A stretch of DNA of 64,000 nucleotides. Origin: Siphonodentalium dalli. Lineage: Eukaryota > Mollusca > Scaphopoda > Gadilida > Siphonodentaliidae. Made by a program: the position numbers and the translations under genes. Below the pieces are notes generated by a model. That model was not told the DNA's origin. It did no database searches and worked only from the letters and a program-made list of their open reading frames with translations. Within the stretch, counting starts at the first letter, position 1. The number at the start of each line of letters is the position of its first letter. The stretch covers positions 150,173,365-150,237,364 of the forward strand of contig CP136068.1 of assembly GCA_032622095.1 (NCBI GenBank). The letters are read 5' to 3'. Below, in pieces: positions 53,126-64,000 of the stretch.

Positions 53126-55039
53126 TTATCCCTTGGGGCGAGCTGGCCCAGGTCGCTTGGGGTGAGTGGGCCCGTTTCCAGCTAGGATAAGGGTTACCAA
53201 TGTATTTGACTGACTGACCGTGTGTTCTCTTGCCAAATTTCTCTCTCTGAGGTATACATCTCGTGTTAAAATCGCCTGCTTTAGATTCACTTCAATACTG
53301 GTGGCTGGCCACATCGGTCCAAGGTTGGTGTGACAATTGGTAACCACGGAAATACCCAAATGAGTAGCAAGAACAAAATTCTGCATAGCTCAAATGAAAA
53401 CCCCAATGGGTATACACAAAGCCTCCCTCTGGTCTTTCTCCAAAAGACACACCGGACCACGTCTCAGTCTTCTGATGGTCGGGCGATAGTATACTAGTAA
53501 TAGTACTAGTATGGTCATCGAAGGGTTAGAACCAGAAGAGCTACTATTAAATTGAATTGAATTGAAGAAATTGGTAAAGAAGCGATTTTGGTGTCATTCG
53601 ATGCGGAAGAATATCTTATATATTATATAACATATCTAAAATTCGCCTTGGGCAGAACATGGCCGCCGATAATAATGGAAATCACAAATAGGTAATTATA
53701 TATTAATGTAAACCCACCAGACAAACGCGAATTCGGAGCTAGTATACATCACTGATTGCAACCAGTATGGAAGCACGGTGTGTGTAGTCCAGCTTGATTC
53801 GACATTTTAAGATGGCTACCAAAATGGCCGTCGAAAATTAAGTTTGGCTCAGAGGAACACCGAAACTGTGACGCGTTATCGGTGCCAGACATACTAAACA
53901 TGTATTATTTGCCACCGCAATGATTCCTATACCTATCAGCGCGCAATTGTTCCAACGAAACAATAACTACTTCAGGACCAAACATGATGTCCGCTTACTA
54001 TGGGTGACTACCTGAAAATTATGTACAGATTGATCAGATTGCTTACGAATCTGTATAATATTGCATCCACAATGACAATTTCTACGTATAGTCACGCTTC
54101 TGAACATTTGAAGAACAGATATTGGCAATTTGGCATCGTTGGTCATGTCCGTAATGTGCATAGCAATGGCATTAGGCAGTAAAGGTGCATCTCGCGATTG
54201 CAAAGCTGGACAGGACACAGGAGAGGGCAAATTGGAACATCGACCGGGGTAAGTCACTAAAGTCAGAACACTGATAACGTAAGGAACACATATGAAATCA
54301 AATCAATTATAATAGAGCTAAAACTATACTAATAATTCCAAGAACTATATTAAATTGCTAGTGTAAAACATAATAGCTGAGTCCGGGAAATAAAGTATGT
54401 TCGAGAAATCGTCATCATTGGAAAATGCAACACATCCAATGAAAACGTCGTTTTGGGATGTAGCAGGACAGCATTTGGAGATCGTTTTAGTGCTATCGAT
54501 ACATGGTTGCAAGCAACTGAGATGCATCCATCCATATTTCCATCTCATTTTTTTCCATAATGGTTAGTTATACTAGATCAATGCATAATTTTGATGGGAT
54601 TTCCCCGTAAGTCGCACTATGGGCACCCATGGGGTGTTCCAACATGCCCCAACTGTGGAAAAGGGGTCTAATGGTACACGATCTTGGAAAGACACTAATT
54701 AATCGGTAATTTTTTTTATTTATGACTGACATGAAATGAAACTGGATCAACTGTCATAATTTTCACCCTTTACGTCCTGAAATTTTATCTTGAACATTGA
54801 TTAAACATGAAAATCGAAAACATTACTTGATACCCCCACCCTTCCCAACGATTTTTTTGCATATCTCTTACACCATTCCGAGAATAGTAAACGTGTTTGT
54901 GTTATTTGTGCATACAAGAATGTTTTCCACAAATAAGTGTCATTTGTAGATGCTTTTTTTTTTTTTTAACAATGGTGTTTCAATATATCCCACGTTCCAA
55001 CATGCCCCGGTCTCCCCTACATGACACCTCAGCGAGGCA
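53126..55039. other. Intergenic upstream of PSMC5, no gene seen
   Basis: Only short frames without recognisable sequence. A direct repeat AGTACTAGTA-type run near 53,490-53,515 and a T run near 54,955 are the only local features. Confidence 0.5.
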
Positions 55040-55180
55040 ATCGTGATACTTTATATAGGCAGGCTCGGAACTCCCGACTTTTGTTTTGTCGAGGATCGAG
55101 GTGAATCGATCCGGGGTCCAAGCGAAACCTCAAGTCAGTAGTCGAACACGCTAACCACTCTGCCATCGCAGCATACAAAT
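55040..55180 (-). repeat. tRNA-derived SINE fragment
   Basis: On the minus strand CTGCGATGGCAGAGTGGTTA followed by GCGTGTTCGACTACTGACTT has a good RNA polymerase III box A (TGGCAGAGTGG). A box B-like GGATCGATTCA lies about 50 bases on. The order resembles a Ser/Leu-type tRNA, but the cloverleaf is not maintained and extra sequence follows, so it reads as a SINE head rather than a tRNA gene. The tail boundary is uncertain. Confidence 0.5.
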
Positions 55181-55268
55181 CATACGTCAGATCTAATATA
55201 TACGTAGGCCTACCTGGGGTCATCAATTTGGAATATCCACACTTAATAACGAAAGAACAAAATATCCC

Positions 55269-55360
55269 TGCAGAGAGAGATAGAGAGAGAGAGAGAGGGG
55301 TGAAGAGATAGAGGGGGAGGGAGACAGATAGGGAGAGAGGGAGAGGGAGGGCGAGAAAGA
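55269..55360. repeat. GA microsatellite upstream of PSMC5
   Basis: Imperfect GAGAGAGATAGAGAGAG and GGGAGAGGGAGGGC runs end about 95 bases upstream of the PSMC5 start codon, so it probably lies in the promoter region. Confidence 0.8.
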
Positions 55361-55455
55361 GAGTAAATTAGTGACAATTGTGTACGCTGTAGGCAAGGTA
55401 CGAAAAATAAACCGTCTCCACTTCCAATTCCGAATTTTGTAACAACAAATCCAAA

Positions 55456-55467
55456 ATGTCGGATCAG
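55456..55467 (+). CDS. PSMC5: PSMC5 exon 1 (start codon and four residues)
   Basis: CCAAAATGTCGGATCAG|GTAAATG gives MSDQ and a good donor in phase 0. The next exon begins in phase 0 after CTTTCAG, giving MSDQKMEVDSVSS. This exon is assigned from its ATG context, donor and matching phase. A longer first exon or initiation at the Met in exon 2 (59,165) remain possible. A GA-rich tract lies just upstream. Confidence 0.65.
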
Positions 55468-55931
55468 GTAAATGTTTTTGGGAGGTTTTAAAAATGTCCT
55501 TTTATACATATTAAATTGGTTGTAGAGAATTAAAATTTATGTAAACAATTTGTGGAATGTAATTCCTGTTCAGCGGAATTGCCTTTTCTGCTTGAATTAT
55601 TTCCACAAGCGTTTTCTTTGATCGATTTTCGAAGATTTTTTCACAAAGATTTTGCATTGTCACCACACTTCCACACACACACTGTCCAGTTTTCCAGGAC
55701 AACTAATACGAAGATACAAGACAAGACACAAGATGTCAGATTTTTTATTTTATTTATTTATTTGGGGTTTTGTACAAGGCCAGGGAGGATTTGGGAGGGG
55801 CAGCACCCCTCCCCTACAACCCACTTATGAATGATTTTGGGTGTTATGACTACGAATATGACTCATTTATGAGGATGCAATTCATAACGATGAGATTTGA
55901 TAAGGGAAAATGATCTAGACAAATTTTTTTT

Positions 55932-56189
55932 TTACTTCTTCTTCTTTGCTTTGGTTTTCTTCCTTGTTTCTATGTTAGTGGTTGACGTGTTTTCTTCCTG
56001 GAGAAATGCTGCTACTAATTCTTCATTTTTCTTTTGGTGTGCTTCAGCGATGTTAGTCTTTCCTTCTAATGTCGTTGAGTTTTTTGCTTCTTTGTAGACG
56101 TGATATTGGTCCACAACTAATGACCGAAAATTCGAATTGCGCTTCATTCGTGGTACGGCCGTAATCAGATGTGATTTACACACCTCCAT
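55932..56189 (-). CDS. Small unidentified ORF, 85 residues, in PSMC5 intron 1
   Basis: The minus-strand frame starts MEVCKSHLITAVPRMKRN and ends with a Lys-rich tail (ETRKKTKAKKKK) just before an A10 run after the stop codon. The middle, including KEAKNSTTLEGKTNIAEAHQ, is polar and could form a short coiled coil. I do not recognise it. The composition is more protein-like than neighbouring frames, but no splice sites or promoter were found. The ATG sits within a perfect 31-base hairpin. It may be a truncated gene copy, an exon of an opposite-strand gene, or chance. Confidence 0.3.
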   Translation of the reverse strand: MEVCKSHLITAVPRMKRNSNFRSLVVDQYHVYKEAKNSTTLEGKTNIAEAHQKKNEELVAAFLQEENTSTTNIETRKKTKAKKKK

Positions 56190-56231
56190 AGATTACGGTG
56201 ACCGTAATCTATGGAGGTGTGTAAATCACAT
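56169..56231. repeat. Perfect 31-bp inverted repeat with one-base loop
   Basis: ATGTGATTTACACACCTCCA to TTACGGT is followed by G and its exact inverse. It covers the start codon and first codons of the small ORF described at 55,932-56,189. Confidence 0.9.
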
Positions 56232-56599
56232 TTAAAATGTAGCTCAATTGGGCTACAGTAGACAAAACGAGTTATGTAGACCGTTTTTGACGTGTGCCTG
56301 ACTTGGTAAACTCATCATTGATTGCTGTGATCTCCAGATACATTGATGTTATGACTAGGTTTTTTTATACATCAATCTAACCACCTGTGACTTACATTTA
56401 GCGTGGCATTGAATATTTCACCTTCTGTTCTCTTTAATCGCCGTGACATCAGGATCGATTTGCAATATAATTACACCCCTATCCCGCTTCCTTTATTTTC
56501 ACGAGTAACAATATTTGTTTATGGCATAATTTATTCAGGCAAACATACTCGTATCATAACAAACACATTCATACAACTAAACATAAATTACATGCAACT

Positions 56600-56702
56600 G
56601 GTAACATATATAATCATGCAGACAGGAAAACATAAATGAGAAGTTGAGGCCTTGGTAACATATATAATCATGCAGACAGGAAAACATAAATGAGAAGTTG
56701 AG
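56600..56702 (+). repeat. Tandem duplication, period 54 bp
   Basis: GGTAACATATATAATCATGC through GAGAAGTTGAG occurs at 56,600-56,648 and 56,654-56,702 without differences, so the duplication is recent. Confidence 0.9.
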
Positions 56703-59161
56703 AACTAGACAACACACAACATCATGCAATAAGAAAATTCACATTACACTTACTCAATTGTACTTTATATTCCTACTATTAATCCATCCACTCATACTCC
56801 ATACTTTTTCTACTAATAAACCATCCACTCATACCAGGGTATAACAAAACAATGCCGCAATATCATGAAAGAAACTAAATCTAGTGACGACAGTCACTGG
56901 AAACGCCTAAATATTCTATTTAAAACCAAATTATTGAATTCTGGGAGGGCGGGCGGGTCAACAAAAATATTTATTCAACTGATCTTCAGATTGGCGCGTC
57001 TATAGAAACCATACACTAGCGCAAAATTGATTGGACGATGGGAATTACTTTCAGCCAATCGCTGACGTTGTAATAAAACCGATTCAAGGTATTGACAATT
57101 ATCCGAAACAGGACCTGGAACCATAGCGCGTTCTAAACGGGGAATAATTACTTATTTTCTGTGAAAATTGTCCGATTTTCTGTATTTGGATAAAATCTGT
57201 CTCATGTCGGAATTTACCCGTGTCCCTGGGTGTCTTGGCAAAATTGTCGACACTCTCGGTGTCTCGGGGAATCTCTTTCCCCAAAATGTCGGAATATTTC
57301 GGCCAAAATCTTGTAAATGTTATTTATACAAGTGCTGCTCTTTTTCTTGTTCTGATATAACAGTGTCGTTTTACCTAGTAATGTAGTTACGATTGACAAG
57401 GATGGTTAAAGCAAGAAGATCATTCTGCACAATCCGGCAATAATGATACGGTAGATTAGTGATGAGAGAGAAACAACTCATGCTACCGGTACATGGATTC
57501 TATATAGATGCATATATTTTAGGCCTCAGACACTGGACCACTGTATCCTTGCGATTTGTTTTGCAATCCTGTCTGAATTTACTATCAAATATCTTTAATT
57601 TTAAAAAAGTAAACCGTTTAAAGCGAAAATCACATCTTGGAATAGCAACGGTGTTGGTAACATTTACATGCCGTGGAAATATTTGGACATGTAAAAGATT
57701 TTCCGTTTTATCCTCGATTCCTCAGGCATCCATGTCACCTTTTAGACCCACTGGACAGCTAGTGTTGTCAATGAAAGTGGTACGAGCACGAGGAGAAACT
57801 GATTGCATTGACCTTTTCTGACAACTCAGTACATATGTTTTCTGGATGTCGGAAGTTAAAGACAACAACACAGATCTATATGTATGGTATGGAACCACCA
57901 AAGCGCAACTTTGTAACTTTCGATTACTGGAAGACCTGATTTCACAATTGATTCTGACTTTGAATAAACTTGATTGAGACTGTGTATCATCTCCTCTTTG
58001 TATTTGAGTGACGAAGTTTGTGACAAAATTGATATTTAAAAGAAATGGCACTAAGGACTTGAATATATAAGATTTTATCCCCTTATCCTTCTTTCATGGG
58101 ACGAAATTTAGGGGCTGGCCTCTATGAAAAACAAACAAATCTTTGTTGAATGGCTGAAACAAAGCCATGTTAATCGTCAGTGGCCAACATGCAATCATGC
58201 AAGGATGTTGTCGTTTATAATCACAGCATCCTTATCACAGGCCAAGTAAATAGTGTCTGGTATCACAGCTTGTAGCATTAGCTGGTACATTTCTTAGTTA
58301 CATATTCTTATTACTTAGTTCTTAGTGCATGCAATGTGTAATAAATAAGGCTACTCTGTTAACATGACACAGTAGCAGTATTATTTAGGTGAAGTTTTTG
58401 GGCATTTTACTTCACTTCTGAATGTGTACCCATGCATTTGTGTGGCAATCTATACTAGTAAACAGTATCAGTTTCGGAGTTTCCAAGTAATTAGTATTAT
58501 TATAATATTAACCTTCCATAAATATCAACCAATGAGAAAGATTTGCCAATGATTAATGGCAACTCTACAGTAGGTTATGTCAAGGATCTCCGTGAAGCAT
58601 TTATATCACTTCAAAGTATAAAAAGGAAATTTCAATGTGACTACAGTGCCTCCCAAGGCAGCGTATTTACAATGTAACTTGAAGGCAGCCTGTTTAACTT
58701 GAGCGTTGTTCGTTAAACTTCAAAATGATCACAATGCACCTGGAACACGTTATAAATGCAACAATTGCACTGTAAACGGCTGAGGATCATGTTAAGAACG
58801 ACACATATTTAGAGAATATATGAGTGGAGAGCAATTACTTGATTGAACTGGTGAAGTGAAATAATTCATGAGAGTGTTTTACAAAATACCAGTAGTTCTT
58901 GCCTCGAAACACTATAAACTATTTCTGATTTACCAGTAATCCAAATAATATGCCATTATACCCTTGATGCATACATTTTTATAGTGTGTATGAATACATA
59001 GCGCACTAGTTAATGTAACATACATAATTCACTAGTGAAATTATCATTTATAATCCCTCGAGAAATCAAGGTAAAGCACACATACATGTAGGAATGTAAT
59101 AAATTTAGATTTGTACTTTTTGTTTCAAATAATTTATGCATTTAATATTCATATCTTTCAG

Positions 59162-59245
59162 AAGATGGAAGTGGATTCTGTCTCTAGTGTTAACAACCAC
59201 CAAGGACTTCGGCAGTATTATGTTAGCAAGACTGAAGAATTACAG
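59162..59245 (+). CDS. PSMC5: PSMC5 exon 2
   Basis: 84 bases, 28 codons, between TATCTTTCAG and GTAAGT. Encodes KMEVDSVSSVNNHQGLRQYY and VSKTEELQ. The GLRQYYxSKxEELQ motif is the conserved start of 26S proteasome regulatory ATPase Rpt6. That subunit belongs to the hexameric ring of the 19S regulatory particle, which unfolds ubiquitinated substrates and feeds them to the 20S core. This part begins the N-terminal coiled coil that pairs with a neighbouring ATPase. Phase 0 at both ends. Confidence 0.95.
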
Positions 59246-59258
59246 GTAAGTTATCCAC

Positions 59259-59404
59259 CAGTATTATGTTAGCAAGACCGAAGAAGGTGAGGTATCTCAG
59301 TATGATGTCACCATGCCATTAATACTAAAACAATGGCAGTTTTTTTGTCGCCATGCTATTAATACTAAATCAGTATTATCTCAGCAAGACCAAAGAATTG
59401 AAGG
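59259..59404 (+). repeat. Partial duplicates of PSMC5 exon 2 within the following intron
   Basis: CAGTATTATGTTAGCAAGAC from exon 2 (59,213 onward) recurs at 59,259-59,286 with one difference, and at 59,371-59,404 as CAGTATTATCTCAGCAAGAC with further changes. Between the copies, CCATGCCATTAATACTAAA and CCATGCTATTAATACTAAA are also repeated. Neither copy has a complete splice environment. Confidence 0.8.
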
Positions 59405-59500
59405 TTTACAAGATTGCGCTATCTTAACATTAAACTATTTAAACACTTTACACACTGCTTTCTCCTTGTTTCAATAATCAATTAATCAAGGAATAAAAAT

Positions 59501-59554
59501 TAGGTAATACAATAAACATTTCAGATTTAGGTAATACAATAAACATTTCAGATT
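59501..59554 (+). repeat. 27-bp tandem duplication
   Basis: TAGGTAATACAATAAACATT plus TCAGATT is repeated twice, directly adjacent, without differences. Confidence 0.9.
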
Positions 59555-59907
59555 TTCTTTACATGGTCTATGGATGCAAATTTTATGCGACCACTGATTA
59601 AATAATTTTAACCAACAAAAACAAAACGATCCCAAATTTATTGAAAAATATAAAAACAAAACACTTATTTCAGCACTATATCGGAAAATTTGTTCAGAAA
59701 TCTTGTAAGGAGATATGTTTTGAGACACCTCTCACCAAATTATGTGTGCATAATTTTGGGCATCGACCGAACCATATTCGTTTAAATAATAAAGCATTAG
59801 ATGAGAACTCATGACAGTATTATTACATGTACAGCCACAGACATGTACATGTATATCTCCAAAGAAGTTCTTAGAATTATTGAAAAGCAATTTATTTTCT
59901 CTTTTAG

Positions 59908-59977
59908 CTTGTTGTTACAGAAAAAACACAGAACTTACGGCGACTCGAGGCACAAAGAAATGAGCTTAATGCAAAAG
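59908..59977 (+). CDS. PSMC5: PSMC5 exon 3
   Basis: 70 bases between TTTTCTCTTTTAG and GGTAAAT. Encodes LVVTEKTQNLRRLEAQRNEL plus NAK and the first base of a Val codon. It is part of the N-terminal coiled coil, in which NLRR, QAQRNELN-like residues are nearly invariant in animal PSMC5. The split codon G|TT is completed by exon 4. Confidence 0.95.
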
Positions 59978-60146
59978 GTAAATTTTATTTACACAAATAC
60001 AGCAATCTTCAAACCTTGTATTAAAGCCAATTGGTGGTTTACACTCGAAAATACACCTAATAATATTAACTTTTTAATTTTTCCTGGTATCAAAATAGGT
60101 CGAAAAATACTTGAAATACCTTTCTACAAGCATTATATGTCATAGA

Positions 60147-60330
60147 ATGACGCATTGAAGTCATACAAAATACAACTTTGAACATGGATGTTAGAGTCCC
60201 AAACAAAAAAAAGCCATTTGCGTGGCATGGAACAGAAAAGTGCATTCCTCGTTAGTCTATTCCTGATATGGTAGAAATAAAGAGCATTTGTTTCACTTCT
60301 GATGTGGAAAATGGCTGTGACCATGTGAAG
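60147..60330. repeat. Fragment related to the interior of the 15.7-18.2 kb element
   Basis: GACGCATTGAAGT near 60,149 and AGTCTATTCCTGATATGGTA near 60,254 resemble 17,243 and 17,035 respectively (AGTTTATTCCCGATACGGTA). The order of the two pieces differs from the 15.7 kb element, so it is a rearranged or related copy. Confidence 0.4.
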
Positions 60331-60599
60331 TATTTTCAGAGAATACGAAGCCGGTATATCAATATTTTGTGTTTTAAACCGCCTTCAAAAATTTGGAAGC
60401 TCGATTGAGCCATGTCCATTTAAGCCAAGAATTTACTCGTCTAAATGATATACATGTAATAAAGGGATGTTATATGCCTTTAATATTAAGACTTTAATAT
60501 TGAAAATTGTTTCCCGTCAAATTGAAGAATTTGTGTCTTCTTTAAACATGTATTTACAATTTGTTTGGAAATCCACAGAAATGCCAATTGTTCTCCTGG

Positions 60600-61022
60600 G
60601 AATACTACTATTCTCTGGAGATTTGCAGAAAGAGGTCCCTAGAGGGTGAATTTTGGCATCACCAAATTCAGCCTCTGGCAACCTCATTCTGCTTAGGCCT
60701 CAACTGCTATGGGAGTCCTATGATCAGATTGAAGTTCCCCAGTTGACGTTGGTGATGTTCACCCATTAGTCAGTCACCTTGACTATGCATCTTATCTTCT
60801 GCAAATTAGGGGATATAGAAACTGAATAGAAAGGAAAGAGTAACAAAAAACAATGTTAATTTGAGACTATAGATAATTCCCAGAAGATGAGGTCTTTAGA
60901 AGCAGAATGAGGTCCCCAGAGGGTGAATTTGATGGTGCTAGCCCACTGTGTGTGGTAGCATGACTAAATTCACCCTCTGGGACAACATTCTGCAAATGTC
61001 AGACCCACTATTTCCAGGATTG
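60600..61022. mobile_element. CAAGCCTTG family, long form, degenerate ends
   Basis: TTTGCAGAAAGAGGTCCCTA and an inverse around GGGACAACATTCTGCAAATG frame about 420 bases. The inner inverted pair (GATCAGATTGAAGTTCCCCA ... AATTTGAGACTATAGATAAT) matches the 36.6 and 43.2 kb copies. The terminal CAAGCCTTG is lost on the left and altered on the right. Confidence 0.65.
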
Positions 61023-61715
61023 CCCAGATGTAATATTTTGTTTTCATTTCAATTCACTCATTTCAATTTAAATTTACACAGGAACTTGTTGACATTCAAT
61101 TTCTACAATTTCATCATTCTTCACTCATCTGAAGAATAGTTTCCATGGACCATGGTCCATGGAATTAAGAAAGTGTGATGTACATGACTTATTTGTTACT
61201 AAATTGGTTCTCCCATTCAGTTATAAATATATACATTGGAATAGTATATTATTCGTTTGGAGGGGTGTTCAGGGGAAATAAGCAGACGACAGACAGATAA
61301 ATAGAAGTGCAGCAGGATCCATTTTCATTGGAAGGAAATGTTCAGATAATACGTTCAACAAACAACCTACATGAACCTATTATCTAAACATTTCCGGAGG
61401 GAGCTAATAGAAAGTGTTAATAGATAGCTTCTACTCTCAGAAATGAGAACTTGTTTGCCAATTGTTTTGCAAAAAAAAAGTTAACGCATGTGAATTATTT
61501 TTGCATTTGGCATACGGCACTGCAAATCCTGATGTTAGGACATATAGCTTAGTTTGTTTGCGCATTAATTGCCAGTTCTTTTGACGCTGTTTTTCTTGGA
61601 AATTCATTTCAACACTAATGAAGAGTGATAATGGTTCTTGATTCGACATAGCTATTGTTACATGTAGCCATGTGAGCATGCTGTGAATTGAATACAAATT
61701 TTTCTTCTCTTTCAG

Positions 61716-61813
61716 TTCGTATGCTGCGTGAGGAGTTACAGTTATTACAAGAGCAGGGTTCATATGTTGGTGAAGTCGTCAAACCCATGGATAAGAAAAA
61801 AGTTCTTGTTAAG
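61716..61813 (+). CDS. PSMC5: PSMC5 exon 4
   Basis: 98 bases between CTTCTCTTTCAG and GTCAGT. Encodes the rest of a split Val codon, then [20 protein letters not shown] and [12 protein letters not shown]. This is the end of the coiled coil and the start of the OB-type domain of Rpt6. The AAA ATPase domain, with Walker A and B motifs, lies in later exons beyond the window. The visible 88 residues are about a fifth of the usual 400-odd residue protein. Phase 0 at the end. Confidence 0.95.
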
Positions 61814-64000
61814 GTCAGTTTTACAATTAAAAAATGTGTATTGAACAAAATACAAACCGATAGCACACAAAACTTTGTTTCCTGTGTTTAGCTATACCTC
61901 TTCACAAAGAAGAATATCTTTCTATAATATTGTGTTCATCCAAAAACACCACATACAATACAAACAGAATCAATCCAAAGGCAATACTTAAAAGATTAGT
62001 TGTTAAAACCCTGTGGGTATAGGTTTTAAAAGTCACATCCACCAAAACTGCCATAAACAGAAAGAATATTATATATTCAACAGATGTTGTTCTTATACAA
62101 ATCTAGGGGTGGGAGGTACGCCCAGTGTCGCGATACGATACGTATCGCGATATGCGGGTCGCGATACAATACTTATCTAGATACGATACCCTAGTATTTC
62201 TGGATGCAGCCCTTCATATGGAATTCATGAATTGGTTGAAAAAAAACATATATTCAATCATAGTCATTATTTAATAGTTCATTAATTTGATTAATCTTTC
62301 AATACCAGCTACTTCAGTTCATTGGAATGTTTTATTTAAGGCCAAGGTCGTATGGGAGTTCGGAACGCTGTCTGTATTGACGCGGTTTACTACGAGTCTT
62401 GCGATGAGACACGTTTATGTCAATTGGGTATCGGTGACTGTTAACAGGAATTATTTAATTCTCTAATATGCAGTTCAAGTCCGATGAACGACAAATGATT
62501 AGCACGATTTACATTTTGAGCCTTTTGGCGACATCATTTCTATGAACGAACTCTTCTGTGTGCCAACGGTGACAATGGTATATCAATCTTTACACAAAAA
62601 CAACAACGCCCACGCGCATGACTGACGAACAGGTGGCTGACCTATTTAATCGGCGCTTTGAAGTAGAATGACTTGATCATGCTTCTTTGCATGCCGTTGT
62701 ATTTAATTCTTATTCTCCGCCGTGAATATAGCAATTTTAAAGAACGAATAATGGATAATAGATAAACAAAATTGTGTATCGTGATGCACGATTTTTTTTT
62801 GGCTATGGAACCGGTGCATGTATCATAGAACTCTGATTCGCGATACACCGGTGCACCGGTGATATCTCGCACCCCTATACAAATCATAAATATCGCGTAC
62901 ATTGCATGTTATTGTCACATTTCTACCCGTGGTTATGTAAACAAACATCAAAAACATTACATTGCGATTGTTTGTAGACAAACACTTGGAACTACCATAT
63001 CGTCCAATGAAAATGGTCCGTTGAGCTGTGGAGTGCGCAGATAATATTATTGGTGCAATCAACAATCGCATTCAAATCACACCAAATTTTATTTGAATTC
63101 ACCCATTCTACCCGCTGTCAGTTCAAAATCAAGCTAATTCACGTTACTTCACGATTGGGAAATGATCAGACAGAAAACGTGTACATAATATAATTGTTCT
63201 TGCAAAGAGATGAATATTTTTCATTCCAGTTAGTATTTTCTCCTAACCTATATATGGTCATACATACCAATGGAATAGTACTATGAGTCGGAATTGTGAG
63301 TTGTAAGTTGTAGGCACACCAAATTAGGGGTTTTACAACCGACATATAAAGTGCTCGAATCTAAATAAGGAAATGGCGCAATATTGTCATTCTGCTAATA
63401 AACAATCTACTGCGCTTTTTGCGAGTAACTAAACAACAGTCGACGTGTAATTTCTCAGACACAAAGTATATTCTTGAGTAAATTAATTTCATAATTTGAT
63501 TTAATGTTATTTCGAATTCAAACCGATAATTAAGGCCGCCCGCCCATCCCTTTAAGTTCTATGAGGGGATCTGAGATATTTTTGGAGTATGTTCCATACA
63601 GGAACTGAGAATACTTGGAAGATTTGATTTCTTATCCTTTCGGCTGGTACTGAGTATGGAAGTAAAATGACACATTGTGCGCTTTATGTTCATACTCAGT
63701 ATGAACCTACTTCAGTGCACTAGCCGTTGGCCAGCATTCATAACAGGTACTCGGAAATTAGTGCCTTGACAGTTTACATTCTAAACAGTGCAAGCTGCCA
63801 GGAATGCCAGGAGTCAGTTTTAGTGATATGCTATATCCCCATTATATTTTTTCAATGCTAACTGTCCTTAACATAAACTCCCAGCACACAATGTCATGAT
63901 GTAACTCAGTAGTAATGTGGTAAATTTTTTGTTCTCTGAATTAGGTAATTCCAGACACCTTTTCCCACATGATCTTTTCCACAACTTGTCAACTCCCTGA
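61814..64000. other. PSMC5 intron 4 (incomplete)
   Basis: Apart from the hAT-like element at 62,104-62,877 nothing was recognised. No continuation matching the next Rpt6 segment was found before the window ends. Confidence 0.6.
62104..62877. mobile_element. hAT-like MITE with GCGATAC subterminal repeats, 8-bp TSD
   Basis: The termini TAGGGGTGGGAGGTACG and an inverse ending TCTCGCACCCCTA are flanked by TACAAATC on both sides (62,096-62,103 and 62,878-62,885). The left subterminal region has repeated CGCGATACGATACGTATCGC-type palindromes. The right one has CGATACACCGGTGCACCGGT. There is no ORF, and the length is 774 bp. TAGGGGTG ends with an 8-bp duplication are characteristic of hAT elements. 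Confidence 0.85.

Larger units (their letters stand above)
55468..59161. other. PSMC5 intron 1 (3.7 kb)
   Basis: Contains a small minus-strand ORF with a hairpin at its start, a 54-base tandem duplication and otherwise AT-rich DNA. From 56,710 to 59,161 nothing was recognised beyond short chance frames. Confidence 0.6.
59246..59907. other. PSMC5 intron 2, with partial exon copies
   Basis: 662 bases. Contains two partial repeats of the 3' part of exon 2 (59,259-59,286 and 59,371-59,404) and a 27-base tandem duplication near 59,501-59,554. Confidence 0.7.
59978..61715. other. PSMC5 intron 3 with repeat fragments
   Basis: Holds a fragment related to the interior of the TA-flanked element (60,147-60,330) and a long-form CAAGCCTTG-family element (60,600-61,022). 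The rest is AT-rich and empty. Confidence 0.6.

Noticed and set aside
52761-53126. 121-codon minus-strand frame starting with a hydrophobic segment
   Set aside because: The hydrophobic start is encoded by a GA/CT microsatellite. The remainder is unrecognised and no splice or promoter context was found.
55040-55180. A functional tRNA gene on the minus strand
   Set aside because: Box A is good, but box B is imperfect and the arms do not form a full cloverleaf. A SINE head fits better.
57168-57386. Frame with KIVDTLGVSGNLFPQNVG in PSMC5 intron 1
   Set aside because: Arises from a local CTCGG/GTCTCGG-rich stretch. No splice context or family recognised.
59371-59404. The exon 2-like copy in PSMC5 intron 2 as a true alternative exon
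   Set aside because: It lacks a complete 5' part, and its downstream bases do not form a good donor (AAGGTTTAC).

Overview
This is an intron-rich, AT-rich animal chromosome segment. Gene structure (spliced exons with GT-AG borders and matching phases), a 26S proteasome ATPase gene with animal-type sequence, DIRS-like and CR1/L2-like retrotransposons, and a high load of small inverted-repeat DNA elements all point to an invertebrate, probably marine. A lophotrochozoan such as a mollusc would fit, but the sequence alone does not settle the phylum. No bacterial features are present.

Two host genes can be assembled, both on the + strand. (1) A C2H2 zinc-finger protein gene has six coding exons between 13,306 and 46,359. 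All five junctions keep the reading frame, giving about 1,602 residues from the first visible ATG. It carries about eleven zinc fingers, an N-terminal region with TQT-type motifs, and two coding minisatellites in its large third exon. (2) The N-terminal part of PSMC5 (Rpt6, a 26S proteasome ATPase) lies in four exons from 55,456 to 61,813 and runs off the right edge.

Nearly everything else is transposable elements, often nested. 1-6,873 is a giant foldback element, with a Harbinger-like element in its left arm and small hairpins in its centre. 7,753-13,166 and 37,057-42,082 are two DIRS-like retrotransposons, recognised by inverted terminal repeats plus an internal complementary region made from the two joined ends. 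15,593-18,621 is a palindromic element split by a TA-flanked element with CCGCGGTA-rich subterminal repeats. 28,294-29,408, 47,209-48,416 and 62,104-62,877 are hAT-like elements with exact 8-bp target duplications. 49,277-52,483 is a minus-strand CR1/L2-like LINE with endonuclease and reverse transcriptase regions, broken by one stop and two frameshifts.

Two families of small elements recur in the zinc-finger introns. One group has TTAA borders and piggyBac-like ends. The other has CAAGCCTTG ends and 8-bp duplications. Both are built as two hairpins back to back, with outer and inner arms that differ consistently. The same hairpin module sits inside at least four different sets of terminal repeats. 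This shared dumbbell design is the most unusual structure in the window.

Other points of interest are a spliceable gene fragment carried by an insertion at 32.3-32.6 kb, partial copies of PSMC5 exon 2 inside the following intron, an 85-residue ORF whose start lies in a perfect hairpin, and insertions whose empty target sites can be read elsewhere in the same window.
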